From Edaphochlamys debaryana (lineage: Eukaryota > Chlorophyta > Chlorophyceae > Chlamydomonadales), in NCBI GenBank assembly GCA_016858145.1, contig JAEHOE010000061.1, positions 620,001-684,000 on the forward strand: a stretch of 64,000 nucleotides of DNA, written 5' to 3'. The position numbers were made by a program, and so were the translations under genes. Below the pieces are notes generated by a model that saw nothing but the letters and a program-made list of their open reading frames with translations, had not been told where the DNA came from and did not search any database. Of the stretch, positions 1 through 13,500 are shown in pieces (position 1 is the stretch's first letter; the number at the start of each line of letters is the position of its first letter).

Positions 1-3000
1 GGATGCGGCCGGCCCGCCAGGGCCTGCGACGGCGGCGGCGGCGGCGGCGGCGTGCGCCGGAATGCGTTCTCCTCCACCTCCTCCAGCAGCAGCGCCGTCA
101 GCAGGGTGCCGCCGGCGTCGCCGCCAGCCTCCGACGCCGCCACCGTCGACGCGGCGGCGCCGCCAGGGCCGCCGCCGCCGCCGGCGGTGCCGTCGGAGGC
201 TGCCTCCCAGTAGGAGTCGACGCGGGAGCAGCTCGAGGGCCTGCCGCCGCCGCCGTCGCGCCGCGGCGGCAGGCCGGCGGCGGCGGCGGCCGCAGCCACT
301 GCCGCCGCCTGGCGGGCCGTCATCAGCGTCCCCGTCTGCGGGCGGGTGGGAAAACGACGGGACGGGGCTCGGGGGGGGGGGATCGCAGCGTATTGGAGGC
401 CCCCACACACTGGGCCATGACGAAACAGGCTCGGGCTCAGCGCTCTGACGACCGCCGTACGCCAAACCGCACGAAGAACGACACCGCTCTGCACTCTAGC
501 GGCAACCGTGCTCAGCATTGCACTGAAGAAGGCACTGCCGTACACCGTGGTGGTACGCTGCCGTACACTGCCGTACCTGCATGGCGAAATGCGCCAGCAG
601 GGTGGCCGACTCAACGGTCAACATGCCCAGCAGGTGCTGGTTCGTGATCTCCACGTCCACCTGCGTGCCGTACAGATGCCGTACGCAGGATCAGGGCGGG
701 AGGGTTAAGCTTCGGCAAGCAAGATGGAGTGAGTAAAACGCTCTCGCCAACGTAGGAGGACTCCAAGTCAGCCCATCCCGCCCGGCCCAACCAAGCCCCC
801 GTACCGCACTGCACCTCTGTCGACCTCAAGCGCCCCAAACCCGAACACCAAGCGCACAAGGAACCCCCGAGCACGAGCCTCTCCCCTTCTTGCTACCACC
901 GTACTCCCCTTGCTGTGTGGCCACCCCCCAACAGGGGCCCGAACCGAACCCGCCCCCTCCCCCACCCCCCCACCCCCGCTCAGCAACAAACACCCCCCCA
1001 CCCCCCACCTGCGTGTGGAAGGGCGTCCAGGGGCCCAAGCACGCGCCCGACACGCCCCGACACGCCGGAACCCAAACCCGCCCCTTATACCCCTGCTACC
1101 CCCACCCCCCCACACCCCACCTGCGTGTGGAAGGGCGCCTGCTCCGACACGGCCGCCGCGCCCCGCGCCGCCGCCGCCAGCGCCGCATCCGAGGGGGGCA
1201 CGGGCGCGGGGCCGCAGGCGGGGCCGCGGCGGGGGATGTGGCGCTTCTTGGCAACCACACGGATGTGGGCCTCCTGCGGGGGCGGGGGCGAGATGGGATA
1301 GGCAGAAGGTGAGAAGTAGGGGAAGCGCGGGTGGAGCTTGGGTAAGGAACAGTGAGGCAGGTGGGCTCTGACGGCGGGGTGAGGGGGGCATGCGTTTCCG
1401 CCATCGCCTCCGCCTGGAGGAACCGTTGAAGCAAACCTTCTTCTTTCCTTCTCCAACCGCCCCCCTTCCCCTTCGAAACTCCGAACTCCGTCCTCCCTTG
1501 CCGCCCTCTCTTCCCCTCCTCCCCCACGATCACACCGGCAGCACCCTCACCGTCTCCCGCGCCTCGTCTTTCCCCTTCAACCACCCCCCTCCTCCCTTGC
1601 CCCCCCCCCCCTCAGGCCCCTCCTGTCCCCTCCTCCCCCCCAGTCGCACCTGGAGCACACGGTGGTATCCCGCCGCCGCCAGGACGGGGCCCCGCAGGGC
1701 CCTCGGGTCCGCAGCGGCCCACCCCGGGCCCCGCGCGTCCGCCGCCGCCAGATGAAGAGTCAGACTGTGCAGCGAGACCACCTGCGGCGGGCCCGGCGGC
1801 GGCACCGCTGGCGTCGCCGCCGCCTCGTCCGTCGCGCCGCCACAATCGTCGGCGGTTGGGGCGGTTGGCGGTTGAGGTGGTGGCGGCGGCGGCGGGCCCA
1901 GCGGCAGGCCGAAGTGTACGGCCTCGACGAGCAGGGCCAGCGCCACGGGGCTCACGTTAGGCGGCGGCGGTTGTGCGGCGCAGGCTGCCGCACCGTGCGG
2001 CGCCGTACCGGCCGCTGAACCGCCAACGGCGGAAGACGCCGGGATCGGCGCCGCTGCCCCGGACTTGGACGGCGCGGCGGCGGCGGCGGTTGACGGCGGG
2101 CTGGCCGGGTAGTCGAGAGGCTCGTGACGTAATGCGAGGTCAACGATATTAACCGCCAACCGTCCCTTGGCTGCGCCGCCGCCGTTGCTGCTTGCGCTGC
2201 CGTTGGTTGGTGCCACTGGGTGCGCTGACGTGGCGGACGATGGCGGCGCCGCCGCCGGCGCCAGCAGCGCCATGAGCTGTACGGCCCAGTCCATGGTTAC
2301 GTAGCCGTGATCGGTTGAGACGGTTAGGCCCTGCAGCAGCACCGAGTGCGTGGCGGTTGGCTCAACCGCCGCCGGCTGCGGTGGCGGCGGCACAGGCCCG
2401 GCGAAGCCGCCCGCAGACGCCCGGCGGCCTGCAGCCGCCGCTGCTGTTGAGGCTGTTGACGGTTGGCCGTTGGCGGTTAGCGGTTGCAGTACGGCACCCG
2501 TGACGCAGACGTACTCGATGCAGGCGGGCGCCTGGTCGGCGGCGCCGCCGGAGCGAGGGCAGTGGAGGAGGCAGATGGAGTGGGTGGGGCCTGGCGCCGC
2601 CCCGCCCCCATGCGTTGGCGCCGAAGGGCCACCGTGGGCGCCCCTGGGCCCGTGCGGGCCCGGCTGGGCCCCATGAGCGAGCCCGTGCGGGCCGGGGTGG
2701 GCCTGGTGTGCCTGCGGGTGGGCACGGGCCTGCCCCCCCGTGTGGGCTGGGAACGGTGCGTGCCGCCCCTGCGCCGCTGACGCTGCTGATGTGTGGTGGT
2801 GTGATGCGGAGGTAAGCGCTTGGGCGGCGGCGGTGGCGGCGGCGGCAGCTGGCGGCGGTGGCGGCGCCGCCAGGCGACCCATGAGCGTCACGCCGTGCGC
2901 GTGCACGGACGTGATCTTGCAACCGCCAACCGCCGCGGCGGCGGCTGCCGTACATGCGGGCCCGCCCAGGCCCGACGCCGTGAAGACGGTTAGCTCCTCG

Positions 3001-6000
3001 ATCCGCAGCTCGTAGCTCGACAGACGAGAGCTGACGCCAAAACCGGGTGTCTGGTGCAGCCCCAATCCCGGCGGCGCCGCCCCGCGTGCCCCCCCGCTGG
3101 CGGCGGAGCAGGAGGCGGCGGAGGACGGCGGCGGCGGCGCTGGCGGCGGCGGCGGCGCTGGCGGCGGGTCGTCCGTGAGTGTGAGTGTGAGGCAGAGCTC
3201 CAGGAGCGCGCAGGACTGACCTGCGGCGGCCGCGGCTGTGGCTGCTGTTGCTGACGTGGCGTGGGGCTGGAGAGAGGGCGCGGGAGGGTTGCCTCGGCCC
3301 AAGGCAAACGTGGGGCGCTGGGCAGACGCCGGGGCGGCATGGGTAGTGGAGGCGGACGACGAGGAGGGGGAGGCCGGGGAGGGGGAGGCGATGGAGGGGA
3401 GGACGGTGGCGAGGGCGGTGAGGTCGGCGAGGTCGGACCGGCCCAGGCGCAGGCGGGCGGCGGGGGTGCGGAGGTGCAGGAAGGAGGCCGAGGACCTAAG
3501 GGGGAGCGAGGGGGAGGGAGGGGGAGGGAGGGGTTGGGAGGGGGAGGGAGGGGGAGGGAGGGGGAGAGAGGGGGAGGGAGGGGGAGGGAGGGGGAGGGAG
3601 GGGGAGGGAGAGCACATGAACCTGGTAAGCGCTCTTCACCTGCCCCCCCACATTAGCCCTGCTTTGCCCCAAAGACCACCCCTAGTAGTGGAGGTGCAGG
3701 AAGGGGGCAGAGGACCTTGGGGAGGCAAGGGGGAGGGGGTGCGGGAGGCCGAGAGTGAAGCAGCAGAGGTCGATAGACTCCTAGTCAAGCACCGTGTGCG
3801 GTGTCTTTCCACTTAGGGGGCAGCCGCCCCCCCGTTCCTCCCTGCTTGCACCAAAGCCCGCCCCTTGCCCCCCACCCCCGCGCCCCTCACATGCGGCAGC
3901 ACCCACGGAAGGCCAGGAAGCCCCGCCCACTGCCCACTACCCTGCCACAACCCCAGCTGACCCGCTCCCTGTCCCCCCCCAGCCCCCCCTCCCCCTCGAG
4001 CCCAGTGCCCCTCACATGCGGCAGCGCTCGTGGAAGGCGAGGCTCCGGAAGCTGCTCCGCTCCTCCCAGGCCCCGCCCTCCCCGTCCGGGTCCGCCCAGC
4101 GGTCGGCTGCGTGCGTGGCAACGTGCGCCCACGCCTCGGCCGCCAGCTCGGGAGCGCAGCCCGCGCCGGGGTCTGGGAGGGACAGAGAGCCAACGAACCG
4201 GGGGCAAGGGGGAGGGACGCTTTTAGGCAGGAAAGGGTGTGGTGGGCAAGGGCCCGGGGCCTCGGCCGCCAGCTCGGGAGCGCAGCCCGCGCCGGGGTCT
4301 GCAGCGGTAGGGGCCCAAGGGGTCGGGTGGTGGAGGGGGGCATACGGGTAGGATAAGGGACATCGAGAGGGAGAGGGTCGCGCGCCCACAGCTCTGCCAG
4401 AGGGCAAGTGGTGGGTTGCGGGCCAAGCGACGTCGCAAAAGGGTAGCGACAGGGGTATGTAAGCTAGAGGCACAGGCCTTGACACCCCCACGCAGCCAAG
4501 CGACGTCGCAAAAGGGTAGCGACAGGGGTATGTACCGCCACGCAGCCTCCCTCACCACTCACCCGTGCGAAGGGACAGGTAGAGCCCGCAGCCCGGGGGC
4601 ACATCGCTGGGCCCCGTGGGCGGCGGCGAGGTCGGGCCCGGGAAGCCGCCCGCAGCCGCGGCCGAGGGATGCGCGGCCCCGTTGGCCTGCACGTGGCCGC
4701 CCTGCCAGACCCCCGGCCCTCCCGAATGGGCACGTGCGGACCCCGGCACGTGGGCTCCTACGGCCGCCCCCGTGGCTGCTGTCGGGGCCGTAGCTGGAGC
4801 CTCGGGGGATAGGGTCAGGAGAGATCTGCAGACCCAACCGCCGGACGCGGCGGCAGCGACTGAGGATGCGGAGGCGGGTGCGGCGGGGGAGGCGGGTGCG
4901 GCGCGGGCGTGGGCGTGGGGCTGGGCGGAGGGCGCTGTCGCTGCCGCGGGGGTTGTCGCGGGGGTGACGGGGGCGCGCAGGAGCATGAGCTCGAGTGTGC
5001 CCGCCGCCACATCCACCGTAGTCACCTGGGGCGGAAGCCGAGCGGTGGGTGGGGCAGGTGCGTGGAGGCAGTGGCGTGGCGAGGGGCAGTGGCGTGGCGA
5101 GGGGCAGTGGCGTGGGCGGGGCAGGCGCGGGGAGCTCGTGTGTGCACAGGTCCGCTCACGCACAGCCGCCCCCTACCCGGGCTGCCGAACCATGTCCGGA
5201 CCCCACAGCTGACAGCTCCCCACCCCTCACTTCCCCGCCCCCAGAGTTCCCTTCCCCGCCTTGCAAAACGCATCCCTACGACACCCAGTCCCACCTCTAT
5301 CCACCCCCCAGCCCTCAGTTTCGCGCCCCCAAGAGTTGCCCGCCCCTCAGTTTCGTTCCCCGCTACAGTAACACCACCCCCACGTGGCGCCCAGTCCCAC
5401 CTGTGACGGCATGAGTCGGTCAGTGGCGGGCGCCTGGTGCAGACGGAGCAGCGGCGGCGGCGGCGGCGGCGCCATCGCCGGCCAACCGCCAACCGCCGCC
5501 GCCGCCCGCCCTCCGCCCGACGGGTGCCCACATCCGTATCCAGCCGCCGCGTACATGGGCGGCGCGCCGTACAGCGGCAGCGAGCCGTACGGGGGCGGAG
5601 AACCGTACGGCACGTGGGCGCCGTACGGCGAGGGGCCGGGGCCGTACGGCGGGTGCATGTAGGCGCCGTACGGGTGTGATGGGGCGTGGGGGTGTGCGTG
5701 TCCGTGTGTGGGGGGGTGGGGGTGGGGATGCGGGTGGTGGGGGTGCGAGGGCATGGCTGGGTCCCCGGTGCCGGGGTGAGGCGGGGAAACGATGTCCAGG
5801 GCAGCAAACACGGGCCCGCCTGTAACAAGGAGGGACAGGGAAAAAACAGGATGCAGGAAGTCAGTTGCGGGCCTGGCAGCAGCTGCAGAGGGCGAGCTCG
5901 GAAGAAGCAGGAGGCCGCAGGTCAGTTGCTGACAGGGGTTGTAGTGGTCGTAGCTCTGTACATATCCTGCCGCCACAGACACCTACGACTCAGTCAGGGG

Positions 6001-9000
6001 GGGGGCAGGAAGTGCACAGGGGAAGCTTGCATACCCCACGCCGCGCCAGCGCTCAGTTTCTCAAGCATCAATATGCTTTCCCCAAGTCCGCACGCTCGTC
6101 GCACTTGGGCGATTCGGCTGGCCCCAAGGCAACGCCCGATTTCAGATCTCCTCCTATCACCAAGCTGAGGGCGAGCTCGCACCCCTCCACGCCGCCCCCG
6201 CTTTTGTGGCCTGGACCTCTTACCTAGTCGAGGAGCAGCTGAACCGTCCGGCCCCGCTGCTGCTGCAGCCCCCGACGGCGGCAGTGCAAGCAGCAGGCAC
6301 ACGTGCGGCGCCGCCAGTGTCAGCGACAGGCGCGGCAGCGGCGCCGCCGGCCGCGGTACGACAGCCTTGGCGCCGCCGCCGCCGCCCGCCGCCGCTGCCA
6401 CGGCGCGCTGTTGCAGCGGCGCCGCAAAGGAAGCCAGCCGCTGTACCAGCGGCGCCGACAGCCAGACCGTGATCGGCAGCACGTCCAGCCAGATGTCGTA
6501 CGACGGCGGCTGGTGTACGGCATGGTACGGCACCTGAGCCGTCGGCGGAACTGGGGCGCCGTAGTATGCGCCGTACGCATCGGGGCTGCCGCCAGCCATG
6601 CCGCCGCCGCCACCCCAGTGAACCCGGAGCCTCAGGCAGCCAGCGCCGCTGCCGCCACCGCTACCGGCGCCGCCGCCGCTAGGGCCGCCGCCAACGTTAC
6701 CGGATCCAGAACGGGCGTTACCGGGAGCCACCTTTGCATGGGATCCGGATCCAGGGGAGGATGATGAGGATGCGGCGCCGCCGCTACCCGCGTGAGCCGT
6801 ACTGGCACAGGAGATGACGGGCCACGTCAGCATCGTTGCCGCCGCCGCCGCCGTCGAGCCGGCGGCGCCGCCAGGCTGCAGGGCGTTACGGCCGCCTGTA
6901 CGGCCGGTCCGGTCCAGCCTCGGACTAGTTCCGGACTGCTGAGCTGGCGTGGACGAGACGGCGAGCTGGGAGGGCCGGAAGCGGTGGGGGGCCTGCGGCA
7001 GGAGTTCCGGCACGCGGCCCCACTCGGCCGCCGTGATGCCGTACGCTGCCGTACAGCTCGCCGGCAGCTGCTCGTACACCTGCAGCTGGCCCGCCTGCAG
7101 CAGCACGGCGTTGCCGTGCGTCTCGTCCAGCACGACATCGCCGTACAGGTCCTGCAGCTCGACCACCAGGCTGCCGCCGGCGGCGCCGCCAGGCGCCGCG
7201 GCCTGCCCCGCCGCTGCCTGCGCCGCCGCCGCCGCCGCAGCGGCAGCACGGTTGGTCCCAATGACTCCGGCCTTACGGGCAACCCCCTGCCCCTGCCCTG
7301 CAGACGGCTGTGCGCCCTTGGCCGCCTGTACGAGCTCGCCGCCGTAGCACAGCACGAGCGCCGCATGTGACACGTGCGCCCGTACGGCAACCACCGGCGG
7401 CGGCGCCGGCGGCTCGGACGGCATCGCCGTCAGGCCCGGCGACTGCCCCGCCGCCGCTGCTGCCGCTGAGCCGCTGTCCATCGAGGCCCGAGCGGGCGGC
7501 AGCGACCCAGCCGGGGCCGTGCCCGTACCCGCTGCCATGCCCGCTCCCGCCGCCGCCGCCGCTGCCGCCGCACCCATCCACTCCATCGCTGCCGTACTCC
7601 CGGCTGCCACGTAGCCCATCAGCGCAGTGCCTGTAGCGCGGACGAAGAGAGGGAGTGGGATGAGATGTCAGGTGTAGTAAAGAACAACGCGAGGGCGGCG
7701 GCCAGAGTCACAGGACAGGCGAGGCCAGGGCCCTGGTGTGGGATGCTGCCTCGTGCAGCTGCAACGCATCCCAGCTTCTTAGCCGCCGCCCCCCACCCGA
7801 CATCTGCAACTGCACCCTGGCTCTTGGGCAACAGGATACAGCCTTAGCCCCCTTCCCACCCATGGCTATCTGGCTCACTGCCCCCCAAACCCCCCGCCGC
7901 AGCAGTTGAACCCCAACGCTCCCACCCCATGGCTTTCTGGCTCGCCGGCCCCCCCGCGAAGCCCCCCACCCGCCGCACCCGTCTGCGCGACGCTGCCCAC
8001 AAAGGAGTTGGCGGCGGACTCGAAGCGGCTGGCGGCGTCGTGAAACTCCGTAGCATCGCCGTACGGATGTACGGCAGGCCCCACGACGAACGGCTCGAGC
8101 GAGTGCGCCACGACCGACTCGCAGTCGGGCATCATGATGGACTCGAGGATCGAGCGCCGGCCCCAGCCGCCGCCGTACGGCGCCGTACTGTGCATGGAAG
8201 ACGAAGCGCCGCGGCTGCACGTCGACTGCCAGGCCTCGCTGCCGGTGTCGAGGCTCGACTCCGGCTCGCTGCACCCTTCGGCGGCCGCCGCTGCTGACGT
8301 GGCGCCGCCGCTGGCGCCGCCGCCGAGCTTTGACCGGTCAACGGCAGCCTGCAGCGCCGCGATGCAGACCGCGTGGCTGGGCAGCAGCTTCAGCCGTACG
8401 GCGCCGATCTGCACGTCCGCAGAGATGTACGACGGCTGTACGGCGGTGTCGTACGACATCATCCGCAGCTCCATGGAGATCTGCAGCCCGTGCTTGCCCG
8501 GCCCCGACACGAGCGTCACTCCCGCGGGCGACGGGGCTGCCGCCGCCGGGGCTGCGGGCGCCGGTGTGCCGCCCGTCCCTCCGCTGCCCGTTCCTCCGCT
8601 GCCCGTGCCCGTGCCCGTGACCAGCGGCGAGGATTCGAACAGCTCCAGGGACAGGCCCTTGACCTGGACGTGTTTGGCGATCTCGCGGTGGCCCCCGCCG
8701 CCACCGGCACCTGCCCCCGCGCCGCCGCCTCCTCCCCCTGCCGCCCCATCGCCACCACCGTTCGAGGACGCGCGCTTGGGTACCCCCGGGTGGTTGGCGG
8801 CGTGGTGGGGGTGGGGGTGGTGAGGCTGCTGGTGCGGGTGCCGAGGCGACGGCTCCGGCGCTGCTGCCGAGGCCGCGGCAGCCACGGCTGCGGCCAGGTC
8901 CCCCACCTCCACCAGGTCCAGTCTTAGCGCGGCCGTTACGACCCGGTCCTTTTCGGTTGGGTGCGGCAGCTCGATGCGGAGTAGTACGTTTGAGGCCTCG

Positions 9001-9954
9001 ACTCGCATGTGCTGGATGAGGGACTGTAGGCTGCCCGCGATCCGCCGGATGCCGTCCATCACCGCGCCCTGCCCCGTCCAGCCAAAGTCCTCCGCCAGCA
9101 GAAACGCCATGCCCCCGCCGCCGCCGCCGCTGGCGCTGCTGGTGCTGTTTCCGCTGCCGCCTGTAAGCGAGCCGCCAGACGCGGTGCCGGCGGCGAAGGC
9201 TGCGGAGGGGATGTCTTGGGGGAAGGCGCCGGGCGGGGCCCCGGCTCCCGCGCCGGCGCTGTCGGGGCCGGAGGCGGCCGTGGAGCCACGCGGGCTCGTG
9301 GGCGGCGGTCCCGGGGCGAGCGTCAGCATGACCTCATCGATTACCACGGAGCACTGGGCCGAGGAGAGGGAAACCAGGGGCAGCCGGGCTGTGATGCTGC
9401 CCACGTACCCCGCCTTGACGTGCCAACCCGCCAGCGCCTGCGAAGGGAAAACGCGGGGGAGACGCGAGGTTGGTCGATGGTGCGCAGGTAGGGGTGGTGT
9501 ACGGTACAGGTGGGTAGGGGCAGGGGGCGCAGGGGGCTGGAAAGGGGCGCTGGGGCATAGCTGGCAAGGCAAAGGCGTTGCGGAGCAGGGGGTGCCTGGG
9601 CCCTAGCTCTGCGGGCCTGGCGTCTGCAGCAACTGGGCCAGTTGCGCAAACGCGCAAGCAGCAACCCAGAGACCTCCTTGGGGGTCAGCCGCGGCCCTCG
9701 CTGCAGTCGCGCGCTCCAACGGCCGTGCCAATTGGGCCATGCTGCGTCGGAAAGGTCCCTCTCTTCATGTTACGCACCAGGTCCTTGTTGACAGCATCGC
9801 AGTTGAGCAGCAGGTTCTTGAGTTCGAGCTTGCCGGTGTCAAGCTTGACGTTGAGCTGCTCGAGGTCGATTTCCGAGCTCAGGTACTTGCCCACGTTGCG
9901 CTTGAGCACAAACTTCAAGAACCGCTTGAGCAACCAGTCCGTGGTGCCCAACAT
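1..9954 (-). CDS. ATG2: ATG2-type chorein/autophagy lipid-transfer protein (5' part)
   Basis: A minus-strand gene that runs off the left edge. Exons with mutually consistent phases are 9954-9778, 9437-7979, 7630-6224, 5819-5401, 5025-4563, 4172-4016, 3495-1650, 1273-1121, 660-577 and 335 to beyond 1, about 2,166 codons. Exon 1 encodes a chorein N-terminus (LLKRFLKFVLKRNVGKYL, then IDLEQLNVKL and LKNLLLNCDAVNKDL). This is closer to ATG2 (LKRVCKFLLKKKLG..IDLDQLDVQL in plants) than to VPS13. Exon 2 continues with the expected GYVGSITARLPLVSLSS and a later helix, QSLIQHMRVEASNVLLRIE. ATG2 family members bridge the ER and the growing autophagosome and move phospholipid. The protein carries long Ala/Gly/Pro/His low-complexity inserts, including a PYG-repeat stretch in exon 4. 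A VPS13-like chorein protein is the alternative. Family call strong, exact edges of the low-complexity exons less so. Confidence 0.85.
1006..1140 (-). repeat. Duplicated exon end with splice donor in ATG2
   Basis: The last bases of ATG2 exon 8 and its donor (CCTTCCACACGCAG followed by GTGGGG on the minus strand, about 1115-1137) are repeated about 113 bp downstream at about 1006-1030. The second copy sits inside the intron and could act as an alternative donor. Confidence 0.65.
3498..3612. repeat. Purine-rich minisatellite in ATG2 intron
   Basis: A run of GGGGAGGGA-type units lies just upstream (in gene sense) of the exon starting at 3495. On the coding strand it is a long CCCTCCCTCC tract that can serve as the polypyrimidine tract of the CTTAG acceptor. 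Confidence 0.75.
3886..4302 (-). repeat. Local duplications of both edges of ATG2 exon 6
   Basis: Exon 6 (4172-4016) has a second copy of each edge. Its acceptor side (ACCCCGGCGCGGGCTGCG after an AG) recurs at about 4261-4302. Its donor side (CGCAT followed by GTGAGG) recurs at about 3890-3925. Both extra copies lie in the flanking introns and keep usable splice dinucleotides. Confidence 0.65.
4423..4534. repeat. Direct repeat in ATG2 intron
   Basis: About 36 bp starting CCAAGCGACGTCGCAAAAGG and ending with GGGGTATGTA occurs at about 4424-4461 and again at about 4497-4534. It lies just downstream, in gene sense, of the exon ending at 4563. Confidence 0.75.
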
Positions 9955-10508
9955 CTTTCCTTGCGACCGCTCGGTGGGCGTAGGTCGCGATAAGGGGCCC
10001 GCGCGAGCTTGTTGTCGCCGGCCTTGGCCGCGCTTTCTACGGCTTCATCCGATTGTACGCTGGTGTTGCTGGCCTCGTGGCACAGCAGCGAATGAACGAG
10101 GTTTTGGCCCTCTACTAGGGTTCCCCACTGCACCCGCGGGAGATGCCTGTATCGCCTTAGCGTCAAAGCCCTGCCGTTTCTTAGCGCTGCTGTAGAACGC
10201 AAAAGCAGACGAGCGCGACGGGAGAGAGCTCGCTCCGCGGAAAGCCGCGATGCACTTTGGATCTCGTGTTTCAGCTGTCGGTGAATCAGCCGCGCGCCGC
10301 GAGAGCCCTCCCCGGGTCGCTCCCAACGCGACGCAACGAGCCACACAGCTAGGAGCTGACAGTGGAGGCTGCTGACCGCATTTGACCTCACTGACTGCAA
10401 CCCGCCTTTCCAGCTCCGACCGACGTTCCCCAGCTGACTAGCCCGACTTCGACTAGCAGACACTACTAGATCGCTGGGGCCGTGGGCTCCAGCAGAGCCC
10501 CGGCAGCC
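9955..10508. promoter_or_regulatory. Shared divergent 5' region of ATG2 and NCAPH2
   Basis: ATG2 (start 9954, minus) and NCAPH2 (start 10509, plus) are head to head with 554 bp between start codons. This gap must hold both promoters and both 5' UTRs. No clear TATA box is visible. ORFs crossing the gap are unsupported by any family signature. Confidence 0.55.
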
Positions 10509-13500
10509 ATGGCGGACTTTGACGAGGACTTGCAAATCGAGAAGGAGTTTCGCTTCGCGCACCTGCTGCGCCCGATTCGCGACCTTCAGGACAACTTCAA
10601 CATTGACCTTGCACACGAACTTGAGGAGTACCTCGACCAGCTCGAGAATGCGCAGTTCTCGCTTGAGGGCGCGGGCATGGTGGACTTTGCTGAGGCCGCT
10701 CTGCTCATCCAGGGCAGCACCTGCGTCTACTCCAAGAAGGTGGAGTACCTCTACAACCTGGTCTATCAGGCTCTGGAGGCGGTGAAAGGCCGCAAACAGA
10801 AGCAGGCTGGGGTGGGCCCGGACGGACAGCCGCTGGACGGCGACGATACTCAAGCCCCGGTCGCTGGGGCCCGTGGCCGTGGTGCGGCTGCCCGGCGTGG
10901 AGGCGGTGACGAGGACGAGGACGACGGCCTGGAGCGCTTCTGGGACGTGGAGCCGCTGCTGAAGGATTGCGCCGCAGACATCGACCTGGCGCTGACAGAT
11001 GGCCTGCTGCCGCCGACCAACACCAGCAACCGGCCGCCCGCTGCGCTGCTGGCGCTCGAGGACCACGGCCAGGGCGCGACCGCCTCCGCCGCGGCCGGCA
11101 AGGGCGATGGCGACTCGGGCGTCTACCGCCTGCAGCAGTGCGTGGTGCACTGCTCGGGGGCGCTGCTGCTGGACGCACGTGACGGCGACCTGTACGACCA
11201 CGAGCTCAGGTGACTAGCCGTTCGGGATCACCTCGTGGGACCGCCGGAACCAGAGAGACATGAAGGCTCTGACCGGGCCTTGAGACCTAGGCTTCTCGCC
11301 ACGGGGGACAGGGGCAGCAGGGTTGAGGGGCAGGTTGGTGTAGTGCCGTTTGCAGTCTGGGCAGCGCCTCTGCACCTGGGCACCTCCCTGCCTCCCGACC
11401 CCTGCCTCACCGCCTGCCGCCCTCCCGCCTAATGCCACAACGCAGGTTCGTCGGCCCCCAGCCGGCCGGTGGCGACCGGGGCCTGGCCGCCATGCTGCAG
11501 GCCGCCCAGGCGGAGCTGCACCCTCAGGTGCTGGAGCCCATGCAGCCGGGCGCTACGGTAGGTTCCGGGCACCTTGGTGGAGCGCCCAGCGCACCAAGAG
11601 CGCACCGGGCATCGACGGCAGCACCACGTGCCCCCACATCCGTACGTCCAGCCCATGGTCCGCATAGCCTCTGGCCGCTCGCTTCACTGCTCTCTCCCTC
11701 GTTTCCACCTCCTTGAGCCTCGCTCCGCTCCGCCTGAACGCGTGTTGCCATCGCCCCTCATCCTCGCCGTGCAGGCGCAGGGCCCAGGCCAGGCCAACAC
11801 TGCTGACGGCGCCGCAGCGGAGGAGCCCGGTGCGGCCGCTCCAGCCACAGCAGACGGCGACGGCCAGGCCGGGGCCGCGGGCGCCGAGGGGGCAACAGGC
11901 ATGGATCTGGATCCCGGGCAAGGGGTTCCGCCGGGACCCGCTGACGGCCCCGGGGCAGGCGCCATGGACGATGACGATGGCGGCGGCTTCGACGCTGGCG
12001 GCGGCGGCTGGAGCGACGACGAGGGCGCGCCGCCGCTGCAAGAGCAGCAGGAGCAGGAGGGTGCGGTCGGCGCTGGCGGAGCGGAGGGCATGGCGGTGGA
12101 CGGAGGGGCAGCGGCCGCGGCGGAAGGTGGGGACTCAGACCCGGCGGGCGGGCAGGAGTGCATGTTTGAAGGGGCAGTTCGTACACCGGTTGTCATCCGC
12201 TATGCGTTGACCGCGCACATACGGGGCTGCTCGTGTAGAAGCTGAGGGAACATAGGTACGGCAGGAAGCGGCGCTGCTGTGTGATAACTGGCCCTGCTCG
12301 TCAGCCTGGTCCCTCGAGCACACTGACTACGCGTCTCCCCTGACCCTTTCCGCCTCCCGTGTGTGGCACAGGCGCCGAGGGGCCAGCGGCTGGGCGGCGA
12401 GCTCGTGCAGCCGCCGCGGCGGGGGCAGATGGTGGGCGCGTGGGCGTCGCCGACGGGGGCGTGCAGGTAGGGCTTCGGCAATCGGGCCCCTTGCCCACGG
12501 TCTCGTGTGCAGCTCTTCGCGAGTACTGCAGGCGGGGCGCACTGTGTTGCCCCAGGCCCTCAAAGATCGGGCCTTGAGGATCGGGGGCCCGCAGTGTGCA
12601 TAGACTCTCGAGTGGCCCAAGCTGTTAAAGCCAGGCCGCGAGGGTCAGGCATGCATTACCGGTTCCGCATGAACCGGTGTGCTGATCTTGCAAGCGCGTG
12701 CATGACGCGGTGTTCCCTGCTGTATGCCCCTGTGCCCCCTGTGCAGGGCGAGGAGGCCGGGGCCGAGGAGGAGGAGTTCGACCCCTACGCCCCCCTCGAC
12801 CCCGGCGCCAAGGGCCGCCTGGCGGACCGGCCCCTCGTGGTAGGGCACGGGGCAGGACACGGGGGCAGGGCACGGGGGAGAGATAAGGGGGAAGGGAACA
12901 TCGCAGGGATTTAATGGGCCTCTGCGCGCTGACAGCCTGGTGTGACCGCCCCGCGCTTGCCGGGGAGCAAGGAAGGCTGTGCAACCGCACCGCAGCCCAG
13001 CCCAGCCTAGCCCGGTCCAGGATCTTCCTCCGCCGGCCACGCTCCATCCTCTGGCGCTGCGAAAGGATTCCCCGCCCGGCCCATCTGACCCCACCCGCCA
13101 CCCCGGCCCCGCCCGCAGGTCCGCAAGCCCCGCCGCGCACGCCGCGCCACGCCCCACGCCCCCGGCCTCGCGCCGCTCCTGGCCCCCGGCCTCAACCTGG
13201 GCAGCCTCTCCGCCCCCGCCGCCTCCTCCTCGCACCACCCCCACCACCAGCCGCCGCCCGCGTCCCTGCTGCTTCCCGAGTTCGACTACTACCTGCCGCT
13301 GCTGAGGGCCGCCGCCGGGAGGGGCCGCAAGGAGGCCAAGGAGGCGGCCCGGCGCGCGGCGGAGGAGCGGCAGCGCCTGGCGGCGCCGGCGGCGGTGTTC
13401 GACGCCCGGGACGCGGCGGCGGCGGGTGAGGGCCGGGAGGGAGCAAGGACTGAGGGAGGGGCCAGAAGGAGAGGCCAGCTCCCTCCCCAAGGGTTGTGCA

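Noticed and set aside
3261..3816. Plus-strand Gly/Glu-rich ORFs
   Set aside because: They come from the purine minisatellite and are antisense to ATG2 exon 7.
9915..11201. Minus-strand ORF of 428 codons across the ATG2/NCAPH2 gap
   Set aside because: It overlaps the well-supported first exons of both genes and shows no family signature.
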